Origin: Clostridia bacterium
Lineage (GTDB): Bacteria; Bacillota; Clostridia; Christensenellales; Aristaeellaceae
DNA length: 33,906 bases
Direction: 5' to 3'
Assembly (NCBI GenBank): GCA_017470095.1
Contig: JAFUFC010000174.1
Coordinates: forward strand, 1-33,906
The notes beneath the pieces are model-generated. The model was not told the origin of the DNA. It worked only from the letters and a program-made list of their open reading frames with translations, and ran no database searches. Below, piece by piece: positions 15,372 to 22,480 of the stretch. The position numbers and the translations under genes were made by a program. Numbering within the stretch: position 1 is the stretch's first letter; every line of letters begins with the position of its first letter.

Positions 15372-15711
15372 CAAAGGGGAACCGTTCTTTGACCTTAAAA
15401 GAACGGTTCCCTTGCAGTTTGTCGAAAAACCCCAGGGATGTATCGAAGGGGCCAAAGCCCCTTTGATTAAGTTCCGCAGGCGGCGACATGTGCAGCGCCG
15501 AGGAGCAACCGAAGGTTGCTTCCTTGATCCATTTCCGGCCGCGAAAATAGGGTTTTTGACCTCTTTTAGAGGTTGAAAACCCATTTTTGCAGGAAATGGA
15601 TGTACCGAATCAAAGCGGAATTTCGATTCCGATTTGATTCGCAGGGTGTCGAAAATACTTTTCGACACCCTGAAGGGGAACCGTTCTTTGACCTTAAAAG
15701 AACGGTTCCCC
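15372..15711. repeat. Cluster of seven or more stem-loops
   Basis: This gene-free stretch is almost filled with palindromes: 15372-15414 (GGGGAACCGTTCTTT/AAAGAACGGTTCCC); 15446-15463 (AAGGGGC/GCCCCTT); 15481-15500 (CGGCG/CGCCG); 15502-15522 (GAGCAACC/GGTTGCTTC); 15527-15601 (ATCCATTTCC/GGAAATGGAT with an inner GGGTTTTT...GACCTC hairpin at 15550-15582); 15607-15640 (15-base arms, one mismatch, TTCG loop); 15642-15672 (14-base perfect arms CAGGGTGTCGAAAA); 15674-15711, a second copy of the first hairpin. The two outer copies face the ends of pduL and ssb, which converge here, and probably act as terminators. The inner ones are unexplained. Confidence 0.85.
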
Positions 15712-15727
15712 TGTTTATTTTGCCTTT

Positions 15728-16387
15728 TCACTGCACCGGCTGGTCCTGGGCCGCCGCGGGCTGGCTGGCGATGACCGGCGCGTCCTTGACGCAGGTCAGG
15801 CGGCTTAAGGATACCTCGTAGGCCACCCGGTTCATCACGGTTCCATCGGGCATCTGCTTTTGGTATTCCCGGCTCTGGAACCGGCCCTGCACCTCCAGTT
15901 TATCCCCCACGCTCAGGCCGGCAGCGTATCGGGCGGTGCGGCCCCAGGCAATGCAGGGAATGTAATCGCTTTTGCCAAATGCCCGGTTGACCGCCAGCAT
16001 CAGATCGGTAATTTCCCGGCCGAAGGGCGTGGTACGGAAGGCCGGGGGCTTGCAGATGGCCCCGGTCAAATGAATAATGTTGGGGTTTTCAATTTCATCC
16101 GGCGCCGCCAACCGCTGGGCAAAGGCCGTGAGCAGCAATCGGCCCGAGCCACCCATCACCTTGTTGTACGACCGCAATTGCCCCACAATGCCGATGCGCA
16201 CGCCGGGCGTGACCTGGCTGTTCATCAGCCGTTCGCTGATGGTGACTGGCAGCAGGTCCTGCGCTCCGGACAGCCGAGGCACGCTCACATCCATCCGATA
16301 AAAATTTTCCCCGAATACTTCATGATCCAGCACAGGCGCGGTTTCGATCACGCCGCAAAGGGTCAGCTGGTTGTTTTCCGTATCCAT
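15728..16387 (-). CDS. Single-stranded DNA-binding protein with two OB folds
   Basis: 219 residues; GGAGGTG lies 6 bases before the ATG, which directly follows the stop of the deacetylase gene. Residues about 6-95 and 102-205 each look like an SSB OB fold. The second is the better match (IIHLTGAICKPPAFRTTPFGREITDLMLAVNR, then YIPCIAWGRTARYAAGLSVGDKLEVQGRFQSREY). The first is more diverged (TLCGVIETAPVLDHEVFGENFYRMDVSVPR). The acidic C-terminal tip (DDDIPF) of replication SSBs is missing; the tail ends AAAQDQPVQ. It is thus probably not the main replication SSB but an accessory ssDNA-binding protein. Pairing with a deacetylase is unexplained. Confidence 0.85.
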   Translation of the reverse strand: MDTENNQLTLCGVIETAPVLDHEVFGENFYRMDVSVPRLSGAQDLLPVTISERLMNSQVTPGVRIGIVGQLRSYNKVMGGSGRLLLTAFAQRLAAPDEIENPNIIHLTGAICKPPAFRTTPFGREITDLMLAVNRAFGKSDYIPCIAWGRTARYAAGLSVGDKLEVQGRFQSREYQKQMPDGTVMNRVAYEVSLSRLTCVKDAPVIASQPAAAQDQPVQ

Positions 16388-17197
16388 TCAATACACCTCC
16401 GGTACTGTTGTGGCGGCTGGGTGTTGCTTCCCCTGCACGTCGATGGTGGTTTCCCCCGGCAGCAGAATCTCGCTGATGGGCACCACCGTGAAGCCCTGCT
16501 GCTGGTAGCTTTTGAGGATGGCTGGCAGCGCATCCAGGATATATTTGGCATCATTGTGGAACAGCACAATATCGCCGCTGTGCACATTCTTGGTGGCCCG
16601 GGCGATCATGTCCTGGGCCCCTTTGTTTTTCCAATCCAGGGAATCAATGCTCCACTGGATGGGGATATAGCCCTCCTCACGGGCGGTCAAGACCACTTGA
16701 TTGTTGTAATCGCCATAGGGTGGACGGAACAGATGGGGCTTGACGCCGGTGATGGCCTCCACGTTCTGGGCCATGACGGCCAGCTCCTTTTTCATCTGCT
16801 CGGCGGATAATTTGCTCATCTGGGGATGGGTGGTGGAATGATTGCCGATCTCGTGGCCCCGATCATGGATTTCCTTCACCAGGTCCGGGAACCGCTGGGT
16901 CCAGGTGTCCACCAGGAAAAAGGTGGTTTTCACCCCGTACTCGTCCAGGATATCCAGAATGCCCTTCGTCTTATCCCCGCCCCAGGCGGCGTCAAAGCTG
17001 ATGGCGATTTTGTTGTCGCTTCTCTCCACGGAATACACCGGCAATTCCCGCTTCCTGGCCACCACCTCGGCGCTGTTCACCTGACATAGATACACCGCGC
17101 TGACAGCCAGCAGCAGCACCGCCGCCGACAGCGCCCCCAGGGGCCAGCGCTTTTGCGCCGCGGCCGCGGCCTTTTCGTGCTTCACCTGCTTGATCAT
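16388..17197 (-). CDS. Polysaccharide deacetylase, PdaB-like (CE4)
   Basis: 269 residues. A short basic N-terminus and one membrane segment (about 20-38) put the catalytic domain outside the cell. NodB motifs are in order: FDAAWG (69 is the metal aspartate; the AAW form is typical of PdaB-like enzymes), HSTTH (120-124, metal histidines), RPPYGDYN (158-165), SLDW (187-190) and LFHND (212-216). It should remove acetyl groups from peptidoglycan or a related polymer. PdaB relatives act in spore cortex or wall maturation. The ssb gene begins immediately after its stop, so the two are cotranscribed. A TATAAT at 17293-17298 on the minus strand, with a poor -35, is a possible promoter. Confidence 0.92.
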   Translation of the reverse strand: MIKQVKHEKAAAAAQKRWPLGALSAAVLLLAVSAVYLCQVNSAEVVARKRELPVYSVERSDNKIAISFDAAWGGDKTKGILDILDEYGVKTTFFLVDTWTQRFPDLVKEIHDRGHEIGNHSTTHPQMSKLSAEQMKKELAVMAQNVEAITGVKPHLFRPPYGDYNNQVVLTAREEGYIPIQWSIDSLDWKNKGAQDMIARATKNVHSGDIVLFHNDAKYILDALPAILKSYQQQGFTVVPISEILLPGETTIDVQGKQHPAATTVPEVY

Positions 17198-17415
17198 GGG
17201 TTTTCTTCCCCCTTCCTGCTTCCCAGCGTATGCGCCGGGGGAAGGGATTAGAAGCGGCCCGTTTTTCCGCAGGCGGAAATCACCGCGGTTCTATTATATG
17301 CCCCAATTGTGGAAATATGATGGCAGCATTGTAAACAATCGTTCGACCGGTTTAGACAATTTCTCTATTTTGCCCCCAATCCCAGGCCCTAAGGAGAATT
17401 GTTACAATCGGAGCC
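17198..17415. other. Divergent control region between pda-ssb and blaI
   Basis: No gene is seen. Besides the minus-strand -10 box at 17293-17298, there are three half-sites resembling the BlaI operators downstream: GTAAACAAT at 17331, TTAGACAATTT at 17352 and AATTGTTACAAT at about 17397. BlaI may therefore also reach the deacetylase promoter. Confidence 0.35.
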
Positions 17416-17467
17416 TTGACAACGCTTGGTAGACAGCTGTATACTTTTGATGTAGACAATTGTTTAC
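17416..17467 (+). promoter_or_regulatory. blaI promoter with twin operators
   Basis: TTGACA (17416-17421), 18 bases, TATACT (17440-17445). Two dyads overlap it: GTAGACAGCTGTATAC at 17429-17444, on the -10 box, and GTAGACAATTGTTTAC at 17452-17467, on the expected start site. Their centres are 23 bases apart, about two helical turns, so two repressor dimers could bind one face. The GACA-N2-TGT core matches known BlaI/MecI sites. Confidence 0.8.
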
Positions 17468-17498
17468 CATCGCGTCGATGCAAAGGAGGGGAGCAACG

Positions 17499-17867
17499 AT
17501 GGCCGTCAACTGTACGGAAGCGGAATGGAAGATCTTGGAGGTTTTGTGGGGGAAATCGCCGCGCACCATGAGCGAAATCACCAAGGAATTGGCCCCCAAA
17601 ACCGGCTGGAGCCGCCACACAGTGATCACCCTGCTCAAGCGCATGGAGGAAAAGGGCACCGTAGCGGTAGACGAAAGCGGCGCCGTGAAAACCTACACGC
17701 CCCGGGTCACCCAGGCCCAGGCGTCCACAGAGCAAACGAAAAAATTCCTGTCCCACGTGTTTTCTGGCAGCGCGTCCCTGCTAATCAGCCACCTGGTGGA
17801 CGCCGGGGAAATCACCCTGGAGGAAATGGAAGAGCTAACCGCCATGCTGCGGAAGGAGGGGAAATAA
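17499..17867 (+). CDS. BlaI/MecI family repressor
   Basis: 122 residues from the ATG at 17499, preceded by AAAGGAGGGG. The winged helix starts at once: TEAEWKILEVLWGKSPRTMSEITKEL, then GWSRHTVITLLKRMEEKGTV with the recognition helix, then a wing ending YTPRVT. The helical C-terminus (FLSHVFSGSASLLISHLVDAG) is the dimerisation part, where the partner protease would cut in the known Bla systems. Its stop touches the start of the M56 protease gene (TAA-ATG), the classic repressor-sensor pair. It should repress its own operon through the twin operators. Confidence 0.93.
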   Translation: MAVNCTEAEWKILEVLWGKSPRTMSEITKELAPKTGWSRHTVITLLKRMEEKGTVAVDESGAVKTYTPRVTQAQASTEQTKKFLSHVFSGSASLLISHLVDAGEITLEEMEELTAMLRKEGK

Positions 17868-19544
17868 ATGCGCACTGCGGGCATCTATAATTTTCTGGTG
17901 GAATCCACCATCATTGCTTCGATTGCCATTCTTTTGATGATCCCGGTGCGGAAATTTTTCCGAAAATCCCTGGGCAGCCGGGTGATCTGTTTTGCCTGGC
18001 TGCTGGTGGCCATCCGCCTTTTGTGCCCCATCGCCCTGCCCAATCCCATCATCCACGAAATCCAAACGCCCTTTAATTTCGACCAGGAAAACATCCGCCC
18101 CATGGCGGGGCAATTGCGGGTGCGCTTTGACGATGCCATCAGCGCCATCCGCAGCCGGTACATCCGCAGCGAATACCGGCAGGGAAGGAATGTGGACCAA
18201 ATCCGGAAGGACCCCGTCATGCAGGCGACGGAGTACCTGTCCACAGAGCTGCTTTTTGGCCGGCTGCCTCACGCGGTAATAGCCGTTTACCTGATCGGAG
18301 CCGGGGGCGTGGCCGGCTGGTTCATTTTCTCCAACATCCGCTTCCGCAGGCAATTAAAAAAGGCCCGGATCGAGCCTTTGCCGGAAGACATGCGCAAGCA
18401 ATACGAGCTGCTGTGCCTGCGGCACGGCCTGCGCTCTTTGCCCGTGTACCTGACCGACCCGCTGCCCGGGGCTTGCCTGGTGGGCGTGATCCGCCCCTAT
18501 ATCGCCCTGCCCCTGATGGTCCGACCATCGGATGCCCTGTACATGCTGCTGCATGAAACCTGGCATTTCAAGGCAAAGGACCCCGTGTGGACCCTGGTGC
18601 AGCTCATCTGCTGCGTGGTGCACTGGTTCAATCCCCTGGTGTGGCTGGCCGCCCGGTGGTGCCGGGCCGATCGGGAAATGCGCTGCGATGAAAACGTGAC
18701 CCGCTCCATGGACGACGAAGGCAAGCAGGCTTATGCCGCGGTGCTGGTGCAGTCCGCCGCCAAGCGGGCGGCCCCGGGCCTGCCCGTGCTGGCCACCGGC
18801 ATGAGCATGACCGGCAGGAAGCTGAAAGTCCGGGTCGCCGCCATTGTACAAAACGGCAGGCGCGTGCTGGCCGCGGCCGTGGCCTTCGCCGTTTTCTCCA
18901 GCCTGCTGCTGGTGTGCGCCTTTGCCACGGTGGACCCTTACGCCCGCTCCAACGACTGGATGTACGACAATCCCGACTGGTATGACCAAGCCCTGGAGCT
19001 TCCCTGGCGCATGCCCCAGCAGACCGGCCCTTTCCGCACTGTCACCGACACGGATGCCGCCCTGGCCCTGGCCAAGAAAGCCTTCAGTGAATACATGGGA
19101 TTGGATGTGTCTCAAACCCAGTGGAAAGCCAACCATATCACTTGGAGCGACGAAGAAGCTTACACCATCCAGGCCGACCAGGATCCAATGCGCCTGGAAG
19201 CGTTCATTCAGCAGGACGGAAACGTGAACTACATTTTTGCCAGCAAACCGGACCAAATGGAAACGGGTGAAAAAGACGAAGACGAGTACATCTTTGCCGA
19301 TCAGATCACTGACCTCGTCCCGGAACTGGATCAGCTGGTCGCCTACGCCCTGGAAATCGCCGAGTTCATGGAGCCCGGCATCACCCGGCAAATCGACGGC
19401 GTGCGCCTGCTGGGCGAATGGCGCGGCCCCAGCCACCGGGTGCTTAACCTGGAGCTGGCCGTTCCCGGTCAGGATGGCCGCACCGTTACCTTGGAATACG
19501 TGCCTGAAGTGCGCTTGATGTACTATGGCCGCGGGAATGGGTGA
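17868..19544 (+). CDS. BlaR1/MecR1-type M56 membrane metallopeptidase
   Basis: 558 residues. Membrane segments lie near residues 8-28, 38-58, 134-155, 240-262 (after the active site) and 333-355. The gluzincin site is HETWH (229-233), with the downstream REMRCDENV (269-277) supplying the third ligand. This is the M56 domain that cleaves BlaI when a signal arrives. The penicillin-binding sensor domain of BlaR1 is absent. Instead about 200 extracellular residues follow the last helix; they carry a conserved-looking ALALAKKAFSEYMGLD segment and two beta-rich stretches, and I do not recognise them. The signal is therefore unlikely to be sensed by beta-lactam acylation. Confidence 0.88.
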   Translation: MRTAGIYNFLVESTIIASIAILLMIPVRKFFRKSLGSRVICFAWLLVAIRLLCPIALPNPIIHEIQTPFNFDQENIRPMAGQLRVRFDDAISAIRSRYIRSEYRQGRNVDQIRKDPVMQATEYLSTELLFGRLPHAVIAVYLIGAGGVAGWFIFSNIRFRRQLKKARIEPLPEDMRKQYELLCLRHGLRSLPVYLTDPLPGACLVGVIRPYIALPLMVRPSDALYMLLHETWHFKAKDPVWTLVQLICCVVHWFNPLVWLAARWCRADREMRCDENVTRSMDDEGKQAYAAVLVQSAAKRAAPGLPVLATGMSMTGRKLKVRVAAIVQNGRRVLAAAVAFAVFSSLLLVCAFATVDPYARSNDWMYDNPDWYDQALELPWRMPQQTGPFRTVTDTDAALALAKKAFSEYMGLDVSQTQWKANHITWSDEEAYTIQADQDPMRLEAFIQQDGNVNYIFASKPDQMETGEKDEDEYIFADQITDLVPELDQLVAYALEIAEFMEPGITRQIDGVRLLGEWRGPSHRVLNLELAVPGQDGRTVTLEYVPEVRLMYYGRGNG

Positions 19545-19593
19545 CCCTTGGGGGCTCTGCATGCCCAAAAAAGAAGAAGCAGACTGTCCCGTT

Positions 19594-19626
19594 TGTCATC
19601 CTGAGGCCCGCAGGCCGAAGGATCTG
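19594..19626. repeat. GTCATCCTGAG-type interspersed repeat
   Basis: GTCATCCTGAGGCCCGCAGG followed by CCGAAGGATCT has the form of a short palindromic repeat found between genes in many bacteria (GTCATCCTGAG...GAAGGATC). It lies downstream of the M56 gene and is the only copy noticed in the window. Confidence 0.5.
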
Positions 19627-19667
19627 TTCGTTGGGTGCCATTCAATCATTTAGAAAAAACAGTATGA

Positions 19668-19702
19668 AACCGGCGGAGACTCACGTTGAATCTCCGCCGG
19701 TT
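19668..19702. terminator. Bidirectional terminator between the M56 and anti-sigma genes
   Basis: Twelve-base perfect arms AACCGGCGGAGA and TCTCCGCCGGTT around an 11-base loop. On the plus strand CTTATTGTT follows, on the minus strand TCATACTGTTTTTT. The two genes converge here, so it can serve both. Confidence 0.8.
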
Positions 19703-19719
19703 CTTATTGTTCAGACAAT

Positions 19720-20667
19720 TTATTGCAGCGCTTCCTGGAACGCGTCGAAAAACTCGGGGCAGGCCCAGGTGCCGCAGGCGATCACCCGCTCGCCGTTCAC
19801 GGCCATTTGCAGCACGATGCCGTTTTGCAATTGAATCAGCAAGGACTGGTTGGTCTCGCTGCCCCCGGCCCGGAGGAAGGAAGCGTTGCTGGTCAGGATA
19901 TTCACCAGGCGGCTGGCAGCGGCTGCGTCATTCACCGTGCCCACGCCGGACAGTTCCAGCGCCACGGGCCCGTTGGCCTTCAGCGTATCGGCCAGTTTTT
20001 CGCCGCCCACCAGGGCGCTGTCGCCAAAACTGACCCGCTGGAACACCCGCATCTGCCCGTTCACGTTAGCGGCCACCATGGCGTTGTTCATGCCGCTGAC
20101 GGCATACACCGTTTCCCCTTCCGCCACCGTGTTGGACACGATGCCGCTGCGGCCCGCCAGGGCCGGTTCGCTGGTGTAGGTGCCAACGCTTCCCAGGGCG
20201 CCGCCCAGCAGGGAGCCGGACACGGAGGTGGGGTTGGTCAGCATCCGGTAATACCGGCCATCCACACCCACCAGCGGAAAATTGCCGCCGCTGGCCTTGG
20301 CCCAGATGCTGCGGTAGCTGGGGTTGCTGGATGATTTGATGGTGATGCTGCCCTTGGGCACATCCAGGGCCAGCTTTTCCCCCGCCGGGGCGTTATTGCC
20401 CGCGGCAAAGGAGGTGATCAGCGGCACGTCGGTGGCCCGGGGGCCGTTGGCGGTATGCAAACCCGGCACGGCAAACGCCGCCGCCCCCACCAGGATCACC
20501 ACCGCCGCCATCACCGGCGCCACCCGGCGCAGCACCCAGGAATCCCGGGGCGCATGTTGCTCCTGGGCCGCCCGCAGGATGCGGCGCTTCAACTGTTCAT
20601 CCGCCTGAAGGCCGGCGGAATCGGCCATGCGCGGCAAATCCCGCAGCCTTTCCTCCACGCTCTTCAT
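19720..20667 (-). CDS. Probable anti-sigma factor, membrane-anchored
   Basis: 315 residues. Its ATG overlaps the stop of the sigma gene (ATGA), the usual position of a cognate anti-sigma factor. Residues 1-45 are a charged cytoplasmic part (SVEERLRDLPRMADSAGL...) without the HxxxCxxC zinc motif, one membrane helix follows (about 48-68, VAPVMAAVVILVGAAAFAV), and about 245 residues lie outside. The outer part is rich in G, S, A and N and has no domain I recognise; CGTWACPEFFDAF near the end has two cysteines that could pair. It should hold the sigma factor at the membrane until an envelope signal arrives. Assignment rests on context and topology. Confidence 0.75.
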   Translation of the reverse strand: MKSVEERLRDLPRMADSAGLQADEQLKRRILRAAQEQHAPRDSWVLRRVAPVMAAVVILVGAAAFAVPGLHTANGPRATDVPLITSFAAGNNAPAGEKLALDVPKGSITIKSSSNPSYRSIWAKASGGNFPLVGVDGRYYRMLTNPTSVSGSLLGGALGSVGTYTSEPALAGRSGIVSNTVAEGETVYAVSGMNNAMVAANVNGQMRVFQRVSFGDSALVGGEKLADTLKANGPVALELSGVGTVNDAAAASRLVNILTSNASFLRAGGSETNQSLLIQLQNGIVLQMAVNGERVIACGTWACPEFFDAFQEALQ

Positions 20668-21191
20668 CGCGCTCCACTCTCCTTTAAAATATCCTGTAAT
20701 TTTTTCCGTCCCCGGCTGAGCCGGCTGGAAATGGTGCCCTCCGGCACGTGCATCATCTCGGCGATCTCATTGATGGCGTAGCCCTGATAATAGTGCAGCA
20801 GCACCACATCCCGAAAATCCGCCGGCAATTTGCGGATGGCGGAAAGCAATTCCTGCCGCTCCAGGGAATCCTCCAAATTGCCGGGCGCCGGAACCGTATC
20901 GATGGCCGGGCTGCCCAGCACCACCCTTTTGACCCAGGCGGCGCGCCACAAATCCCGGCACCGGTTCATAGCCACCTTGAGCAGCCATGCCTTTTCCTTC
21001 CCCGGCACCAGTTCGGGGGTATGGGTCAGCAGCCGGACGAACACATCCTGGGTCACGTCCTCCGCCTGCTGCCGATCGCCCAAATAAAAGTAGCTGAACC
21101 GGAGCACATCATTGGCGTATTTTTCGTATAATTCCGAAAACGCCTGGTCGTCCATGCGCCCCGCCGCCGGCTTTCCTGTCCGGTCATTCAT
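20664..21191 (-). CDS. ECF-type RNA polymerase sigma factor
   Basis: 175 residues from the ATG at 21191. Upstream in-frame starts up to 21392 are excluded because the promoter at 21267-21295 would begin the mRNA near 21260. Region 2 is FSELYEKYANDVLRFSYFYLGDRQQAEDVTQDVFVRLL. Region 4 is LPADFRDVVLLHYYQGYAINEIAEMMHVPEGTISSRLSRGRKKL with its helix-turn-helix. The ribosome site is modest (AAAGG about 10 bases upstream). It is followed with a 4-base overlap by the anti-sigma gene and is divergent from a lipoprotein gene. Its own promoter looks sigma-A-like rather than ECF-like. Confidence 0.93.
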   Translation of the reverse strand: MNDRTGKPAAGRMDDQAFSELYEKYANDVLRFSYFYLGDRQQAEDVTQDVFVRLLTHTPELVPGKEKAWLLKVAMNRCRDLWRAAWVKRVVLGSPAIDTVPAPGNLEDSLERQELLSAIRKLPADFRDVVLLHYYQGYAINEIAEMMHVPEGTISSRLSRGRKKLQDILKESGAR

Positions 21192-21266
21192 ACAACGAAT
21201 TACCTTTCCCATTTCTTGCACGCGCAGCAAAAAATTTACGGCCTTCTCTTTTCCCGCGCATCTGTT

Positions 21267-21295
21267 ATTATAACCCAACAGCAAAAACCGGTCAA
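21267..21295 (-). promoter_or_regulatory. Sigma/anti-sigma operon promoter
   Basis: Minus strand TTGACC (21290-21295), 17 bases, TATAAT (21267-21272). The start site near 21260 decides the start codon of the sigma gene. Confidence 0.8.
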
Positions 21296-21364
21296 GCAAT
21301 GCCGGTTCATTTATTATGCGCAGGGCGCGCGCGAAAATGCGCGATTGCTGCCGCACATCTTCCC

Positions 21365-21393
21365 TTGTGGAAAATGGCCCGTTGTGATACAAT
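21365..21393 (+). promoter_or_regulatory. Lipoprotein gene promoter
   Basis: TTGTGG (21365-21370), 17 bases, TACAAT (21388-21393), about 38 bases before the coding start. It is back to back with the sigma promoter, 70 bases away. Confidence 0.6.
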
Positions 21394-21431
21394 CAAGCCG
21401 TATATTCTGAACGCCTTGAGGTGATTTTTTT

Positions 21432-22283
21432 ATGAAAAAACACGTCGTTTTGATGGTGCTGTGCTTTCTTTCGCTCCTGCTGGCCGGCTGCGGCGCCCAG
21501 CCCGGGGCGGACGCCCCCGCTGTGACCGATGGGCCATCCCCCGCCGCCGGCCCTGAAGCGCCCACCGTGACCGCCCAGGGCAAGCTGGCCGACGCCGCCC
21601 GGGCGCTGCTTTCGCCGTATCAGGATGAAATTGACATCGCCGCCCAGAAAAGCGCCGCCGTGCTCACCTACTTGATCCCCGGCGATGTGATGGGCAAGCT
21701 GGCCCAGGACGCCCAGGAAGTGGGCGCGCAGCCGGAAAACGGCCGGTATCAGTTCATCTGGCGGCAGTCCGGCGAACACACCTACTCTGCCAGCGCCATG
21801 CAGATCGAGCAGATCGAGGCCGCCGCGGAAACCACGCCCGATCCCCATTCCACGAATGACCCGGTGATGGATAACCAACAGATGGGCGATTTTTCGGCCA
21901 CCGGCGGCGGATTGTTTGACCGTTCCTGCGCCTATGACGTGGACGAACATTTGCGGGACGGCCTGATTGAAATTACTGATACGTTAAATGGCGCCGCCAC
22001 CGGCCACGAGGTGTTTTCCTTCGTGGTGGAAGAAGGCTGTTTCTTCTTTGTGGACGGGACGCTGGACCAGGCGGTGGATATGGACGGCCTGATCGACACC
22101 AACCGTTACCTGGTAGCCGCCGGCGTGCTGCGGCAGGACGGCTTGGAGATTGTGGAATTCACCGTGCCCAGTCAAGATCAGGTGCCCACCGCCTCCGCTG
22201 ATACCTGGCGCCAAATCCAATCCCAGCGCACCCCACGCCTGTCCCACCTGACCGTGCAGGGAGAAAACGTGAGCGCAAAATAG
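21432..22283 (+). CDS. Lipoprotein of unknown function
   Basis: 283 residues. The start MKKHVVLMVLCFLSLLLAGC is a lipoprotein signal with the lipobox LAGC and the lipid-carrying cysteine at position 20. A linker rich in A, P and D (21-50) leads to a soluble domain of about 230 residues containing SCAYDVDEHLRDGLIEITDT and VFSFVVEEGCFFFVDGTLDQ. I do not recognise it. It should sit on the outer face of the membrane. It is divergent from the sigma/anti-sigma operon, which makes it a candidate target or signal partner, though its promoter does not look ECF-type. AGGTGA about 9 bases upstream is its ribosome site. Confidence 0.82.
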   Translation: MKKHVVLMVLCFLSLLLAGCGAQPGADAPAVTDGPSPAAGPEAPTVTAQGKLADAARALLSPYQDEIDIAAQKSAAVLTYLIPGDVMGKLAQDAQEVGAQPENGRYQFIWRQSGEHTYSASAMQIEQIEAAAETTPDPHSTNDPVMDNQQMGDFSATGGGLFDRSCAYDVDEHLRDGLIEITDTLNGAATGHEVFSFVVEEGCFFFVDGTLDQAVDMDGLIDTNRYLVAAGVLRQDGLEIVEFTVPSQDQVPTASADTWRQIQSQRTPRLSHLTVQGENVSAK

Positions 22284-22307
22284 CACAAAAAAACTGGGCC
22301 GCGCTCC

Positions 22308-22409
22308 GTAGGGGCGGATATCATCCGCCAGGAACAAACGGCCCCTCTATTGCTGGCATATCCAACCATTTCAGCATACTGTCAGGGGGCGGATGATATC
22401 CGCCCCTAC
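22308..22409. repeat. Inverted pair of GTAGGGGCGGAT repeats
   Basis: A 22-base unit beginning GTAGGGGCGGATATCATC and ending CGCC (22308-22329) occurs again, identical but inverted, at 22388-22409. Each unit is itself palindromic (GGCGGATATCATCCGCC). The 58 bases between include CGGCCCCTC and show no gene. The pair lies between the converging lipoprotein and recD2 genes and may also stop transcription. Similar units are scattered in Clostridia genomes. Confidence 0.8.
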
Positions 22410-22480
22410 AATTTTCAGGCTGTTGACTTCAAAGCCACAAGCTTTTTGTGCTTTTGGGTTGACGCAAATATTTTTTTCTC

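Noticed and set aside
15372..15711. CRISPR array
   Set aside because: The palindromes differ from one another, are unevenly spaced, and no cas gene is in the window.
17868..19544. Beta-lactam sensor BlaR1 in the strict sense
   Set aside because: The outer domain lacks SxxK, SxN and KTG motifs of a penicillin-binding sensor; only the M56 part fits.
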